A DNA stretch of 64,000 bases, taken from positions 1 through 64,000 of the forward strand of contig CALMZV010000131.1 of the NCBI GenBank assembly GCA_937870755.1, given 5' to 3'. Positions 43,548-54,600 of this stretch are shown one piece after another (the stretch's first letter is position 1; each line of letters opens with the position of its first letter). The stretch is from an uncultured Methylocystaceae bacterium (GTDB taxonomy: Bacteria; Pseudomonadota; Alphaproteobacteria; Rhizobiales; Beijerinckiaceae). The notes under the pieces are model-generated. The model did not search any database. It had not been told where the DNA came from and saw only the letters and a list, made by a program, of their open reading frames with translations. The translations under genes and the position numbers were made by a program.

Positions 43548-45341
43548 TCACCGTTGGAAGACATAGGTGCCCGGCGCGTCCTCGGTCGGATTGTAGCCTC
43601 TACTTGCAGCCCCGATGGAGGGTGCAGGAACGCGCGCCGGGGCGGATCGGGCCGCCAGCCATCCGATCCATTCCACCCACCATGATCCTTGCCTCGCCTC
43701 GGCGGCCTCCACCCATTGCTCGTCGCTGAGGCAGAGGTCGTCGGCGCGCTTGCAGGCGACGCGAAAGCGGCGGCGGGGACGGCCGGGCTCGCTCACGATG
43801 CCGGCATTGTGGCCGCCACTGGTGAGGACGAAGGTGACCTCGGCGTCGCTGAGAAAGTGGATCTTGTAGACGGAGCGCCACGGCGCCACATGGTCGCGTT
43901 CCGTGCCGACGACGAATATCGGGACGCGAATGTTCTGAATGGCGGCCGGGCGCCCTTCAACCATGAAGCGGCCCGCGGCGAGCTCGTTGTCGAGATAGAG
44001 CCGCCGCAGATACTCCGCATGCATCCTGTAGGGCATGCGGGTGGAATCCGCGTTCCACGCCATGAGGTCGATCATCGGCGCGCGCTCGCCCATGAGATAC
44101 TCACGGACGTGCCGGGACCAGACAAGATCGTTGGTGCGCAGAAGCTGGAAGGCCCCCGCCATCTGGTCGGCGGAGAGAAAGCCCCTGTTCCACATCATGC
44201 TTTCCAGGAAGTGCATCTGGCTGTGGTCGATGAAGAGCCCGAGCTCGCCAGGGTCGGTGAAGTCCGTCTGCGCAGCGAGCAACGTCAGCGACGCCAGCCG
44301 GTCATCGCCGGCGTGCGCCATGGCCGCGGCGGCGATCGACAGCAGCGTGCCGCCCAGGCAGTAGCCGGTGGCGTGGACCTTGCGGTCCGGAACGATGGCG
44401 TTGACGGCATCGAGCGCCGCCATCACGCCCATCCGGCGATAATCGTCCATGGTGAGGTCGCGATCCGCGGCCGTCGGATTGCGCCAGGAAATGCAGAAGA
44501 CGGTGTGGCCCTGCGCCACCAAATAGCGGATGAGGGAGTTCTGCGGCGACAGATCGAGGATGTAGTATTTCATGATCCAGGCCGGCACGATCAGCATTGG
44601 CTCGGCCACGACGGTTTCCGTCGCCGGCGCATACTGGATCAGCTCGATAAGATGGTTGCGATAGACCACCTTTCCGGGCGTGACCGCCACGTCCTTGCCA
44701 ACCACGAAGCGTTCTGTGCCGACGGGCGGTTGACCAGTCGCCAGGCGGCTCACGTCCTCCAGCCAATTCCCGAAGCCGTCAACGAAGTTCATCCCTCCGG
44801 TCTCGATCGCCTTGTCGATGATTTCCGGATTGGCGAAAGGAATGTTCGAAGGCGAGAACATGTCGAGAAGCTGGCGCGCGCCGAAGGACACCACGTCCTC
44901 ATGGTGCGGCGTGACCCCGGGCACGCCATGCGTCACGTTGTGCCACCATTGCTGATTGAGCAGGAACGCCTGTGACCAAACGCTGAAGGGTGGCTTGCGC
45001 CATCCTTCGGCGCTAAAGCGATAATCTCCTGGCAGCGGCTCGATGCAGGCCGGTGCGTCGGAATCCCTGCTCGCCGCCGCAAGATGGGCCAGGAGACGGG
45101 TCCCCTTGCGCGACGCCTTGGCGGCCAGCTCCAACCGCTTTCCAGGGGCGGCTGCCAGATGGATCGACCAGTCGAACACGGCCATCGCCAGCGCCGCCGG
45201 CGAGATGCCGCCGCTCATCTGACCGGTAAGTGCCTCGCGAATCCGGTCGAACGCCCTGAAGGACTCGTTGCCGAGACTTTCCTCCTGTGAGACGGAAGCC
45301 GGCGGGACTTGTCGTGCGGCTATGTGGCTTGCGGCATCCAT
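43548..45341 (-). CDS. phaC: Class I polyhydroxyalkanoate synthase
   Basis: The 597-residue protein has a PHA synthase N-terminal domain (RFSAEGWRKPPFSVWSQAFL, NQQWWHNVTHGVPGV) and the lipase-like box with catalytic Cys328 (ATGYCLGGTLL). An Asp near VVGTERDHVAPWRSVYK and a His in TSGGHNAGIVS complete the triad. It polymerises (R)-3-hydroxyacyl-CoA into storage granules. It heads phaC-pta-ackA-fabI, preceded by a TetR-family gene in the same direction. A phasin gene lies on the other side of that regulator. Confidence 0.94.
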   Translation of the reverse strand: MDAASHIAARQVPPASVSQEESLGNESFRAFDRIREALTGQMSGGISPAALAMAVFDWSIHLAAAPGKRLELAAKASRKGTRLLAHLAAASRDSDAPACIEPLPGDYRFSAEGWRKPPFSVWSQAFLLNQQWWHNVTHGVPGVTPHHEDVVSFGARQLLDMFSPSNIPFANPEIIDKAIETGGMNFVDGFGNWLEDVSRLATGQPPVGTERFVVGKDVAVTPGKVVYRNHLIELIQYAPATETVVAEPMLIVPAWIMKYYILDLSPQNSLIRYLVAQGHTVFCISWRNPTAADRDLTMDDYRRMGVMAALDAVNAIVPDRKVHATGYCLGGTLLSIAAAAMAHAGDDRLASLTLLAAQTDFTDPGELGLFIDHSQMHFLESMMWNRGFLSADQMAGAFQLLRTNDLVWSRHVREYLMGERAPMIDLMAWNADSTRMPYRMHAEYLRRLYLDNELAAGRFMVEGRPAAIQNIRVPIFVVGTERDHVAPWRSVYKIHFLSDAEVTFVLTSGGHNAGIVSEPGRPRRRFRVACKRADDLCLSDEQWVEAAEARQGSWWVEWIGWLAARSAPARVPAPSIGAASRGYNPTEDAPGTYVFQR

Positions 45342-45353
45342 CTGCTGAATCCT

Positions 45354-45953
45354 TCACGTCGCTGATAGACCGGTCTCGGCGGTGGTGTCCTCGCCTATCA
45401 TCCACTTGATGGCTTTGGCAATCATCTTCTCGAGTTCGCCACCCTTGGCTTGGCGAAGCTCTTCGACGCGCAGCACGTTTCGGAAGGTGCTTACTCCCGC
45501 AAGGAAGGCGGTGATCAGCGCGGCCCGACGGGTTGCGGAATCGTCTAACTTCCGGGAAATCGGGCCGATCACATCCCGCAGCATAAATTTCCGCATGACA
45601 TCGGTCGCCTCGGCACTGCACAACGAGCGTATGACGATGTCGAGCGGTTCGACTTCATTGGCATTTGCTGCCGCGTTGCGGGTAACAATTTTCCTCGCCA
45701 GTGCGCCGGCCAAATCGTCTCCGGCGCTCGCGAGAATCCGGTCGAACTGCGTTGTCGCTGTGAGGGCTTCGGCAAAAAGATGTTGCTTCGAACCAAAGCA
45801 GCGATGCACATAAGCGACATCGACGCCGACATCGGACGCAATATCGCGGAGCTTAGTCTCTTCGTACGAGTGTCTGGCGAACCTCAGCACAGCAGCATCC
45901 AGGATGCGATCGCGCGTCGAGGCCGTCGGCTGAGGCGCCGATTTACGGGCCAT
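45354..45953 (-). CDS. TetR-family regulator next to phaC
   Basis: The start is at the ATG at 45953 (MARKSAPQPTASTRDRIL) behind GAGGA; a longer frame reaches 45989. The 199-residue protein has an HTH (ILDAAVLRFARHSYEETKLR, DIASDVGVDVAYVHRCFGSK). It lies 12 bases before phaC and is transcribed with it, and the phasin gene is divergent. It may control the storage genes. The ligand is unknown. It has a lower GC content than the cargo on either side. Confidence 0.8.
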   Translation of the reverse strand: MARKSAPQPTASTRDRILDAAVLRFARHSYEETKLRDIASDVGVDVAYVHRCFGSKQHLFAEALTATTQFDRILASAGDDLAGALARKIVTRNAAANANEVEPLDIVIRSLCSAEATDVMRKFMLRDVIGPISRKLDDSATRRAALITAFLAGVSTFRNVLRVEELRQAKGGELEKMIAKAIKWMIGEDTTAETGLSAT

Positions 45954-46021
45954 GAAGTCCTCACGAAAATTCAGTTGCCAGCTCACCAAATATCCACTAT
46001 CAGCCAGGTAGTCAACAACGG

Positions 46022-46035
46022 TTGATATAGATCAA
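46022..46035. promoter_or_regulatory. Perfect FNR/FixK box between TetR-phaC and phasin genes
   Basis: TTGAT-ATAG-ATCAA is an exact match to the FNR/FixK consensus palindrome. It is 69 bases before the divergent TetR/phaC-side start and 70 bases before the phasin start. It could turn on storage genes at low oxygen, as FixK does in many Rhizobiales. Confidence 0.82.
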
Positions 46036-46104
46036 AGCCGCGTCGTGCGCGATGCGGTTGATTTGCCGCGCGATGTGAACTCGATACGAGAAGAGGATCC
46101 TCCA

Positions 46105-46413
46105 ATGGCAACTGAAAAGTCGACGGCCGGCGCACCCTTGCAACCTTTCGGAAATGTTGAGTGGGTGAAATCGTTCTCGGAAGCGCCTGTAAAAATATAC
46201 TCAAATATCTGCCGTGAAGCGCTTGATGCCACCGCGCGGCGCCTGCAGGTACACGCCAACTACGTGAAAAAGCTGTCCGAGTGCGACGGTCCAGCCGACG
46301 CGTTGACCTGCCACGGAGAGTTCGTGCAAAGCTTCGTCTCGAGCTTCTTCGAGGACGGTCGGCGGGCGTTCGAGACGTGGCGCAAGGCCATATCGCCTCC
46401 CGGCCCAAAGTAG
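46105..46413 (+). CDS. Phasin-like granule-associated protein
   Basis: The start is the ATG at 46105 behind AGAGGA; the frame to 46045 lacks a ribosome site. The 102-residue helical protein (VEWVKSFSEAPVKIYSNICR, EALDATARRLQVHANYVKKL, EFVQSFVSSFFEDGRRAFET) matches the amphipathic helix pattern of phasins. Phasins coat PHA granules and control their number. It is divergent from the phaC operon and shares the FixK-type control region. Confidence 0.75.
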   Translation: MATEKSTAGAPLQPFGNVEWVKSFSEAPVKIYSNICREALDATARRLQVHANYVKKLSECDGPADALTCHGEFVQSFVSSFFEDGRRAFETWRKAISPPGPK

Positions 46414-46554
46414 GCCACCGTCACCCGGCAAGCCCCGGTTTGTGAGTGCCGGGAGCACGTTCTTTGGCGGTGCGATTCCTTCGCGAGCCGCAGGTGGCAT
46501 CCGAATGAATGTGATCACGCGGGCCGATTGGCCGAATGCTGAAGGGCTTCACTC

Positions 46555-47625
46555 ATGAAGCATATCGGAAAAGGTTGGCTTGTGGCAGCGCTCATCCTGG
46601 TGGCAGCCGGAGGCGCCTACTATGCGTGGACGACGTTCGGCAACAGCGGTTTGCCGGCAGGATTTGCCAGCGGAAACGGGCGCATTGAGGCGGTCGAGAT
46701 CGACGTATCTACGAAGACCGCTGGTCGGATCAGGGACATCCTGGCCCGTGAAGGCGACTTCGTCGAAGCGGGACAGGTGCTCGCCCACATGGACACCCAG
46801 CAGCTCGAAGCCCAACGCCGCCAGGCCGAAGCGCAACTGAGACGGGCGACGATCGGTGTCGACACGGCCCGCAGTCTTGTTATCCAGCGCGAAGCCGAAT
46901 GGACCGCGGCGGAGGCCCTCGTTGCCCAGCGCAAGGCCCAATTCGATGCCGCTGACCGGAAGCTGGCGCGATCGGAGCAATTGGCAAAGACCGCGTCCGT
47001 GTCCCTGCAGGTGCTCGACGACGATCGTGCAAACGCCCAAGGCGCGAAGGCCGCCGTCGCCGCGGCCGAAGCACAGCTTGCGGCTTCGAAGGCGGCGATC
47101 GGCGCGGCGCAGGCACAAGTGGTCGACGCGGAAGCGGCAGTCGACGCCGCTAAGGCTGCGATCGAAAGCATCACCGCGGATATCAACGACAGCACATTGA
47201 GATCACCTCGCGCCGGCCGCGTGCAGTATCGCGTCGCGCAGCCGGGCGAGGTGGTATCCGCGGGCGGGCGGGTGCTAAACTTGGTTGACGTCGGCGACGT
47301 CTATATGACGTTCTTTCTTGCGACGCCGCAGGCTGGACGGGTTGGGATCGGCGCAGAAGTGCGCATTGTCCTCGATGCCGCCCCGCGATATGTGATCCCC
47401 GCCAAGGTGAGCTTCGTCGCCGACGTGGCGCAGTTCACCCCGAAGACGGTCGAAACCCAGGCAGAACGCGAAAAGCTGATGTTCCGGGTCCGGGCGCAGA
47501 TTTCGCCCGAGCTGCTGCGTAAGTACATCCAACACGTCAAGACCGGCCTGCCAGGCATGGCCTATATCCGGCTTGACCCCGACGCTGAGTGGCCGGCCAA
47601 TCTCCGGGAAACGCTTTCACCATGA
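46555..47625 (+). CDS. HlyD/membrane-fusion subunit of an ABC exporter (YhiI-like)
   Basis: The 356-residue protein has an N-terminal membrane anchor ([19 protein letters not shown]), a biotinyl-lipoyl-like segment ([20 protein letters not shown]), a long Ala/Gln-rich hairpin ([20 protein letters not shown]) and the second half [19 protein letters not shown]. It would bridge the following ABC transporter to the periplasm or outer membrane. Its stop overlaps the start of the ABC gene (ATGA). The preceding 140 bases show no clear motif. Confidence 0.88.
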   Translation: MKHIGKGWLVAALILVAAGGAYYAWTTFGNSGLPAGFASGNGRIEAVEIDVSTKTAGRIRDILAREGDFVEAGQVLAHMDTQQLEAQRRQAEAQLRRATIGVDTARSLVIQREAEWTAAEALVAQRKAQFDAADRKLARSEQLAKTASVSLQVLDDDRANAQGAKAAVAAAEAQLAASKAAIGAAQAQVVDAEAAVDAAKAAIESITADINDSTLRSPRAGRVQYRVAQPGEVVSAGGRVLNLVDVGDVYMTFFLATPQAGRVGIGAEVRIVLDAAPRYVIPAKVSFVADVAQFTPKTVETQAEREKLMFRVRAQISPELLRKYIQHVKTGLPGMAYIRLDPDAEWPANLRETLSP

Positions 47626-50393
47626 CGGGCCGACCGATCGAACCCTCCGGGTCCGCGCCGACCCCTGTGGTGCGTCTTGATGCGGTCGGGTTGTCCTACG
47701 GCCAGACGCGCGCCCTGGAGAACGTCACGCTCGACATGCCGTCGGGCTGCACGGTCGGCCTGATCGGGCCGGACGGCGTCGGCAAGTCGAGCCTGCTATC
47801 CCTGGTCGCCGGCGCGCGCGTGGTGCAGGACGGCCACGTCGAGGTGCTCGGCGGAGATATCGCGGATGCCCTCCACCGACAGGCAGCCTGTCCGCGCATC
47901 GCCTACATGCCGCAGGGGCTCGGAAAGAACCTCTACCCGACCCTTTCCGTGTTCGAGAACGTCGACTTCTTCGCTCGCCTGTTCGGCCATGACCGGCAGG
48001 AGCGCGAGCGCCGCATCGGCGAGCTTCTGGAGCGGACCGGCATGGCCCGCTTTGCCAACCGCCCGGCCGGCAAGCTCTCCGGCGGCATGAAGCAGAAGAC
48101 CGGCTTGTGCTGCGCACTGATCCACGACCCGGACCTTTTGATCCTCGACGAGCCGACCACCGGCGTCGATCCGTTGTCGCGCCGGCAGTTCTGGGAGCTG
48201 ATCGACGACATCCGCCGCGACCGGCCCGGCATGAGCGTGATCGTTGCGACCGCCTATATGGAGGAGGCCGCGCGCTTCGACTGGCTGGTGGCGATGGATG
48301 CCGGCCGGGTGCTTGCGACCGGCACGCCCAACGAATTGCTGGCGCAGACCGGCGCTGAAACGCTCGACGCCGCGTTCATCGCGCTGCTTCCCGAGGAGAA
48401 GCGGCGCGGCCACCGGGCGCTAATCATCCCGCCGCGCAGCGCCGAGTCCGACGGCGACATCGCGATCGAGGCGGTGAATCTCACCATGCGCTTCGGCGAC
48501 TTCACCGCGGTCGACAATGTCAGCTTCCGGATTCCGCGCGGTGAGATTTTCGGCTTCCTCGGCTCCAACGGCTGCGGCAAGACCACCACCATGAAAATGC
48601 TCACCGGCCTGCTTCCGGCGAGCGAGGGAACGGCCAGCCTGTTCGGCCGCGCGGTCGACCCCAACGACATCGAGGTGCGCCGCCGCGTCGGCTATATGAG
48701 CCAGGCGTTCTCGCTCTACACCGAGCTGACGGTACGCCAGAACCTCGATCTTCACGCCCGGCTGTTCAGGATGGAGCGGGGGGCCATCGCGGACCGGATC
48801 GCGGAGATGGCCGAGCGCTTCGGGCTGCGCGAGGTGATGGACGTACTGCCCGATGCGCTGCCGCTCGGCATCCGCCAGCGGCTGTCGCTCGCGGTGGCGA
48901 CGATCCACTCGCCGGACATCCTGATCCTCGACGAACCGACGTCGGGAGTCGATCCAGTCGCCCGCGACGGCTTCTGGCAAATCCTGTCCGACCTGTCGCG
49001 CAAGGACAATGTGACGATCTTCGTCTCGACCCATTTCATGAACGAGGCGGAGCTGTGCGACCGCATCTCGCTGATGCATGCCGGCAAGGTGCTGGTCAGC
49101 GACACGCCGGCCGCGATCATCGAAAAGCGTTCCGCCGCCACTCTGGACGATGCCTTTGTCGCCTATCTGGAAGACGCGATCGGCGGCGAGCCGATGGCCG
49201 CCACCCCGCTCGCGGCCCCACGCGAGGCGGCACCCCCGGCCGCGCCGTCCTCCCCGGGCGCCCGCTTCTTCGACGCGCGCCGCATGCTCGCGTATACCCG
49301 CCGTGAGTCGCTCGAACTGTGGCGAGATCCGATCCGCGCTACGCTCGCGATCGTCGGCAGCCTCGTCCTGATGATCGTTCTCGGCTACGGGATCAACATG
49401 GATGTCGAGGACCTCACCTTTGCGGTGCTCGACCGCGACGACACGACGGTCAGCCGCGACTATGTGCTGCAGGTCGCGGGCTCCCGCTATTTCACGGAAA
49501 AAGCACCGATCACTGACTATGACGATCTCGACCGGCGCATGCGCAACGGCGAGATCAGCCTTGCGATCGAAATCCCCCCAGGCTTCGGCCGCAACGTCGC
49601 GCGCGGCCACGACGTCGCGATCGGCGCCTGGATCGACGGCGCGATGCCGGCGCGTGCGGAGACCGTGCGCGGCTATGTGCAGGGCATGCACCAGACCTGG
49701 CTCATGCAGAAAGCACGTGAGCTCTACGGCGACGCCGCCACTGTGGGGCGTTTCCAGCTCGTCGTCCGGTACCGCTATAATCCGGATGTGCAGAGCCTTG
49801 TCGCCATGGTGCCGGCGATGATCCCTCTCCTTTTGATGATGATCCCGGCCATGCTGGCTGCTCTCAGCGTGGTCCGTGAGAAGGAGCTGGGCTCGATCAT
49901 CAATTTCTACGTCACGCCGGTCTCGCGGCTGGAATTCCTGGTCGGCAAGCAGGTGCCCTATGTAGCGCTCGCCATGCTGAACTTCCTGCTGCTCGCTGCG
50001 TTCGGGATCTTCGTCTTCGGAGTTCCATTCACCGGCAGCTTCCTGACCCTGACCACCGCGGCGCTGCTTTACGTCATCTTCGCGACCGGCTTGGGGCTCG
50101 TGATTTCGACATTCATGAGCAGCCAGATCGCCGCGATCTTCGGCACCACGCTGATCACGATGATCCCTACGTTCCAGTATTCCGGACTGATCGACCCGGT
50201 CTCCTCGCTCCAAGGCTTCGGCGCGGTCATCGGGAACATCTATCCGAGCAGCTACTTCATCACGATCTCGCGCGGCACCTTCTCCAAGGCGTTGGACTTC
50301 GGCGACCTCGCAACGACGTTCATACCGCTGGTTATCGCCATTCCGGTGACGCTCGGCCTCGGGGCTGCTCTACTCAAGAAGCAAGCTGGGTGA
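47622..50393 (+). CDS. ABC transporter with two ATPase domains and a permease domain (RbbA-like)
   Basis: The protein has about 923 residues. ATPase 1 has Walker [16 protein letters not shown] near residue 45 and signature [13 protein letters not shown]. ATPase 2 has [16 protein letters not shown] near 320 and a changed signature [16 protein letters not shown]-terminal ABC-2 permease (from about 560) has six membrane spans. This double-ATPase plus permease plan matches E. coli RbbA/YhiH. It overlaps the HlyD-type gene and is followed three bases later by a second ABC-2 permease. Export substrate unknown. Confidence 0.9.
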   Translation: MTGRPIEPSGSAPTPVVRLDAVGLSYGQTRALENVTLDMPSGCTVGLIGPDGVGKSSLLSLVAGARVVQDGHVEVLGGDIADALHRQAACPRIAYMPQGLGKNLYPTLSVFENVDFFARLFGHDRQERERRIGELLERTGMARFANRPAGKLSGGMKQKTGLCCALIHDPDLLILDEPTTGVDPLSRRQFWELIDDIRRDRPGMSVIVATAYMEEAARFDWLVAMDAGRVLATGTPNELLAQTGAETLDAAFIALLPEEKRRGHRALIIPPRSAESDGDIAIEAVNLTMRFGDFTAVDNVSFRIPRGEIFGFLGSNGCGKTTTMKMLTGLLPASEGTASLFGRAVDPNDIEVRRRVGYMSQAFSLYTELTVRQNLDLHARLFRMERGAIADRIAEMAERFGLREVMDVLPDALPLGIRQRLSLAVATIHSPDILILDEPTSGVDPVARDGFWQILSDLSRKDNVTIFVSTHFMNEAELCDRISLMHAGKVLVSDTPAAIIEKRSAATLDDAFVAYLEDAIGGEPMAATPLAAPREAAPPAAPSSPGARFFDARRMLAYTRRESLELWRDPIRATLAIVGSLVLMIVLGYGINMDVEDLTFAVLDRDDTTVSRDYVLQVAGSRYFTEKAPITDYDDLDRRMRNGEISLAIEIPPGFGRNVARGHDVAIGAWIDGAMPARAETVRGYVQGMHQTWLMQKARELYGDAATVGRFQLVVRYRYNPDVQSLVAMVPAMIPLLLMMIPAMLAALSVVREKELGSIINFYVTPVSRLEFLVGKQVPYVALAMLNFLLLAAFGIFVFGVPFTGSFLTLTTAALLYVIFATGLGLVISTFMSSQIAAIFGTTLITMIPTFQYSGLIDPVSSLQGFGAVIGNIYPSSYFITISRGTFSKALDFGDLATTFIPLVIAIPVTLGLGAALLKKQAG

Positions 50394-50396
50394 GCC

Positions 50397-51509
50397 ATGC
50401 GGATCGACCATGTCTTTCATCTTGGGATCAAGGAACTGCGGGGGCTCGCCCGCGATCCGATCATGCTGGTGCTGATCGTCTATGCCTTCACGATCGCGAA
50501 TTACACCGCTGCAAATTCGGTGCCCGAGACCCTCAACCGGGCGGCCATCGCGGTGGTCGACGAGGACCAGTCTCCGGTCTCGTCACGCATCATCACCGCG
50601 TTCTATCCGCCATACTTCGTCGTGCCGCGAATGATCGACCTGTCGGAGATGGACGGCCGAATGGACGCCGGCCTTGACACGTTCGCGCTCAACATCCCGC
50701 CGAACTTCCAGCGCGACCTGCTTGCCGGTCGAGCGCCGGAGATCCAGCTCAACATCGACGCCACGCGCATGAGCCAGGCGTTCAGCGGCGGCGGCTACGT
50801 TCAGGCGATCGTGTCGAGCGAGATCGACGAATTCCTGAGCCGGCATCGCGCAGGCGCCTCGGTTCCGGTCGACCTCGAACTGCGGGCGCGGTTTAACCCT
50901 GAGCTCAACAAGGGTTGGTTCACAGCCATCACAAACATCATCAATTCCATCACCATGCTTTCGATCGTCTTGACCGGAGCCGCGCTTATCCGCGAGCGCG
51001 AGCACGGCACGATCGAACACCTGCTGGTGATGCCGATCACGCCAGCCGAGATCATGGTCAGCAAGATCTGGTCGATGGCCTTCGTGGTGCTGGTCGCGTC
51101 CGCGAGCGCGCTCGTCTTCGTCGCGCAGGGGCTGCTTTCGATCCCGGTCCAGGGATCGTTGACACTATTCCTTTTGGGAGCGTCGGTTCACCTGTTCGCC
51201 ACCACCTCTATGGGCATCTACCTCGCAACCGTCGCCGGGTCGATGCCACAGTTCGGGCTGTTGCTGATGCTTGCGCTGTTCCCGCTGCGGGCGCTGTCCG
51301 GCGGCATGACGCCACGCGAAAGCATGCCGGAGTTCATTCAGAACATCATGCTCGCGGCCCCGAACACCCACTTCGTAGCGATGGCGCAGGCCATTCTGTT
51401 CCGCGGTGCCGGCATCGATGTGGTGTGGCCGCAGTTCCTCGCCCTGATCGCAATCGGCGCGGTGCTGTTTACGTTCTCGCTTTGGCGGTTTCGGCAGTCG
51501 CTACGATAG
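50397..51509 (+). CDS. ABC-2 type permease (YhhJ-like)
   Basis: The 370-residue protein has a leading membrane segment (PIMLVLIVYAFTIANYTAAN), a large periplasmic loop (MIDLSEMDGRMDAGLDTFAL) and five C-terminal spans with the ABC-2 motif RGREHGTIEHLLVMP-like sequence (here IREREHGTIEHLLVMPITPA). It completes the tripartite exporter with the preceding two genes. No obvious terminator follows before the next gene at 51629. Confidence 0.9.
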   Translation: MRIDHVFHLGIKELRGLARDPIMLVLIVYAFTIANYTAANSVPETLNRAAIAVVDEDQSPVSSRIITAFYPPYFVVPRMIDLSEMDGRMDAGLDTFALNIPPNFQRDLLAGRAPEIQLNIDATRMSQAFSGGGYVQAIVSSEIDEFLSRHRAGASVPVDLELRARFNPELNKGWFTAITNIINSITMLSIVLTGAALIREREHGTIEHLLVMPITPAEIMVSKIWSMAFVVLVASASALVFVAQGLLSIPVQGSLTLFLLGASVHLFATTSMGIYLATVAGSMPQFGLLLMLALFPLRALSGGMTPRESMPEFIQNIMLAAPNTHFVAMAQAILFRGAGIDVVWPQFLALIAIGAVLFTFSLWRFRQSLR

Positions 51510-51628
51510 CGACTCAGTTGTAGTTGCGCCCAAGACTGCACCGACGACGCCTAGGCGGCGGCTGGAACGAACGGACGAGAGGCGTCGGTCCAAGCAGTGA
51601 AGCGGGCGCTTAAGATGGCGATCACTCG

Positions 51629-54600
51629 ATGAGCGGCGAGATTTCGAGCAAAACCAGTCTTGTTCCATCACGCTTCGATGTCGCGGTGTTCGACCTCGAT
51701 GGCGTGGTCACGGATACCGCCCGCGTTCATTTTCAAGCGTGGAAAGAAACGTTCGATACATTTTTCGAAATGCGTGGCCGGCACGAAGGAACTGGCTTTG
51801 CGCCGTTCACTGCGGACGATTATCGGCGGTACGTCGATGGGCGTCCACGCGAGGACGCCATCCGTGCGGTGCTGGCCGCTCGCGGGGCAGAGTTGCCGGA
51901 GGGAAGCGCGTGCGACGGTCCCGAGGTCGAAAGCGTCCATGGCTTCGCTAAACGCAAGGATGGGCTGTTCCTTGAGCACATACGCAGCAAAGGTGTGGAT
52001 GTCTACCCGTCTACAGTAGCGTTGATTCGGCGGCTGCGAGGCCTCGGCTTCAAGACAGCGATCGTATCGGCCAGCCGCAACTGCACGGAGGTCCTCCGAA
52101 GCGCACGGCTCGAATATCTGTTTGACGCGCGCGTCGACGGTCACGATGCCGCGACGCTCGGCTTGCAAGGCAAGCCGGCGCCGGATGCTTTCCTTGAGGC
52201 CGCTCGCCGGCTCGGAACGGCGCCGTCGCGAATGATCGTTGTAGAGGATGCGATCGCTGGCGTGGCCGCAGGACACGCCGGCGGCTTCGGAGTCGTCATC
52301 GGTATCGATCGTACCGGCGACGGAGCTGATCTTAAGATTGCCGGCGCTGATGTCGTGGTTGCCGATCTCAATCAGATCGAGATCGACTGGGACGACGTGC
52401 TGACCGCACGGCGGTTCGCCACCAAGGTCAAGCCTGATGTGCATCGACTCGACCCCTTCATCGCGCAGTCAGGGACCGCGACCCGTCGTCCCGAGGCTGC
52501 GGTCAACCCTGACCCCTGGCTGTTCAGCTATGACGGCTTTGACCCCGCCGTGGAGGGCCGCCGCGAAACTTTGTTCGCCGTCGGCAACGGGTATGTTGTA
52601 ACGCGTGGCGCTGCTGCCGAGGCGCGGGCCGATGATGTGCATTATCCCGGCACCTATCTTGCCGGTGGCTACAATCGTCTGACTACGCAGATTGAAGGCC
52701 GCCCGGTCGAGCACGAGGACTTGGTAAACCTCCCCAACTGGCTGCCGGTCACCTTCCGCATCGACGATGGAGATTGGTTCGAGCTGCGTGGCGTCACAAT
52801 TCTGGACTATCGACAGACGCTCGACCTGAAGCGCGGTCTCTACACACGGACCCTGCGGGTGCGCGATCCGCACGGACGCGAAACCAGCCTTGTCGAGCAG
52901 CGCTTCGTGCATATGGCCGACAAGCATCTCGCCGCACAGCATGTCACAGTGAGGTCGGAGAACTGGTCCGGTCGTCTCACCGTGAGGGCGATGCTGGACG
53001 GCGAGGTCGTGAATGCAGGCGTGCCGCGCTACCAGCAGTTCGACGGCAAGCATTTGCGCGCTTCCGCCGCGACGGCCATTGCGCCGGATTCCATGCTGCT
53101 GCAAGCCGAAACGGCACAGTCTCAGTTACGGATCGCCCAAGCCGCGCGGCTGAATGTCGGAGGAAATGACGGCGTTTCGGACATCGATAAGCGTACCATC
53201 GAGGAGCCGGCCCGCGTCGGCTATGACATCATAATTCCCATGTCGCCTGGCGCGAGCGTTGCGATCGAGAAGATCGTCGCGCTCTACACGTCCAGGGATC
53301 GTGCCATCGCGGATCCTGCAACAGCCGCGCGCACGGCAATTGCTCGGGCCGGCACCTTTTATGCGCTTCTGCAATCCCATGAGCGGGTCTGGGAGCATCT
53401 GTGGCAACATTGCGACCTTCACCTGCTTGATGCTGAAACCGACGAAGCATATGACGCGCATCTTGCGGTGCGCCTGCACATCTTTCACTTGCTCCAGACC
53501 GCGTCGCCGCACAGCATGGAGCTGGACACCGGCATTCCGGCTCGCGGCTGGCACGGCGAAGCCTACCGGGGCCATATCTTTTGGGACGAGCTGTTCATCT
53601 TCCCTTTCCTGATTCTGCGGCTGCCGATCCTAGCGCGATCCCTGCTGCTTTACCGCTATCGGCGGCTCAATGAGGCTCGCTGGGCCGCCCAGCGAGCCGG
53701 TTTCCGCGGCGCCATGTTCCCCTGGCAAAGTGGCAGCGACGGCCGGGAAGAGACGGACCTCGTGTACTTCAATCCGCATTCGGGAAACTGGATCAAGGAC
53801 AACACACATCTACAACGCCATATCGGGCCGGCTATCGCCTACAATGTCTGGCAGTACTATCAGGCCACGGGCGATGCCGAGTTTCTCTATGTCTACGGTG
53901 CCGAGATGATGTTTGAGGTCGCCCGCTTCTTGGTCAGCATCGCGCAATGGAACGAGAGCCGTGGGCGTTACGACATTTGCGGCGTCATGGGCCCCGACGA
54001 GTTTCACGACCGCTATCCGGGGAACGCCGCGCCTGGGTTGGACAACAACGCATATACCAATGTCATGGCCGCCTGGTGCATTGCCCGTGCTCTCGATCTT
54101 TTTGAGCTATTGCCGGACGAGCGTTGCGACGAGTTGTGCAGGAGCTTGCAGATCGAGCAGGAAGAGCTTGTGCGCTGGGAGCACGTTGGTCGCAAGCTTT
54201 ACTTGCCCTTCCAAACTGACGGCATTCTCAGCCAGTTTGAGGGCTATGACACGCTGCGGGAGTTCGATTGGGACACCTATCGGCGCAAATATCGGAACAT
54301 CATGCGACTTGATCTCCTCCTTGAGGCGGAGGGCGATTCGCCCAATCACTACAAGCTCTCCAAACAGGCCGACGTGCTGATGCTATTCTATCTCTTTTCC
54401 GCCGAGGAATTGGAGGAGATCTTCAGCCGCCTTGGCTATACATTCGAGCCTGAGACAATTCCGAAGACTATTGATTACTATTTGCGGCGCACTTCGCACG
54501 GCTCTACCTTGAGCGGCATTGCGCACGCATGGGTTCTGGCACGTTCCTGCCGGCAACGATCCTGGTCGCTATTTGCGGAAGCTCTGCAAAGCGACATCGC

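Noticed and set aside
48420-50213. 597-codon minus-strand frame opposite the ABC transporter
   Set aside because: The plus strand encodes clear Walker motifs and membrane spans; the reverse product is Arg/Asp/His-rich with no domain.
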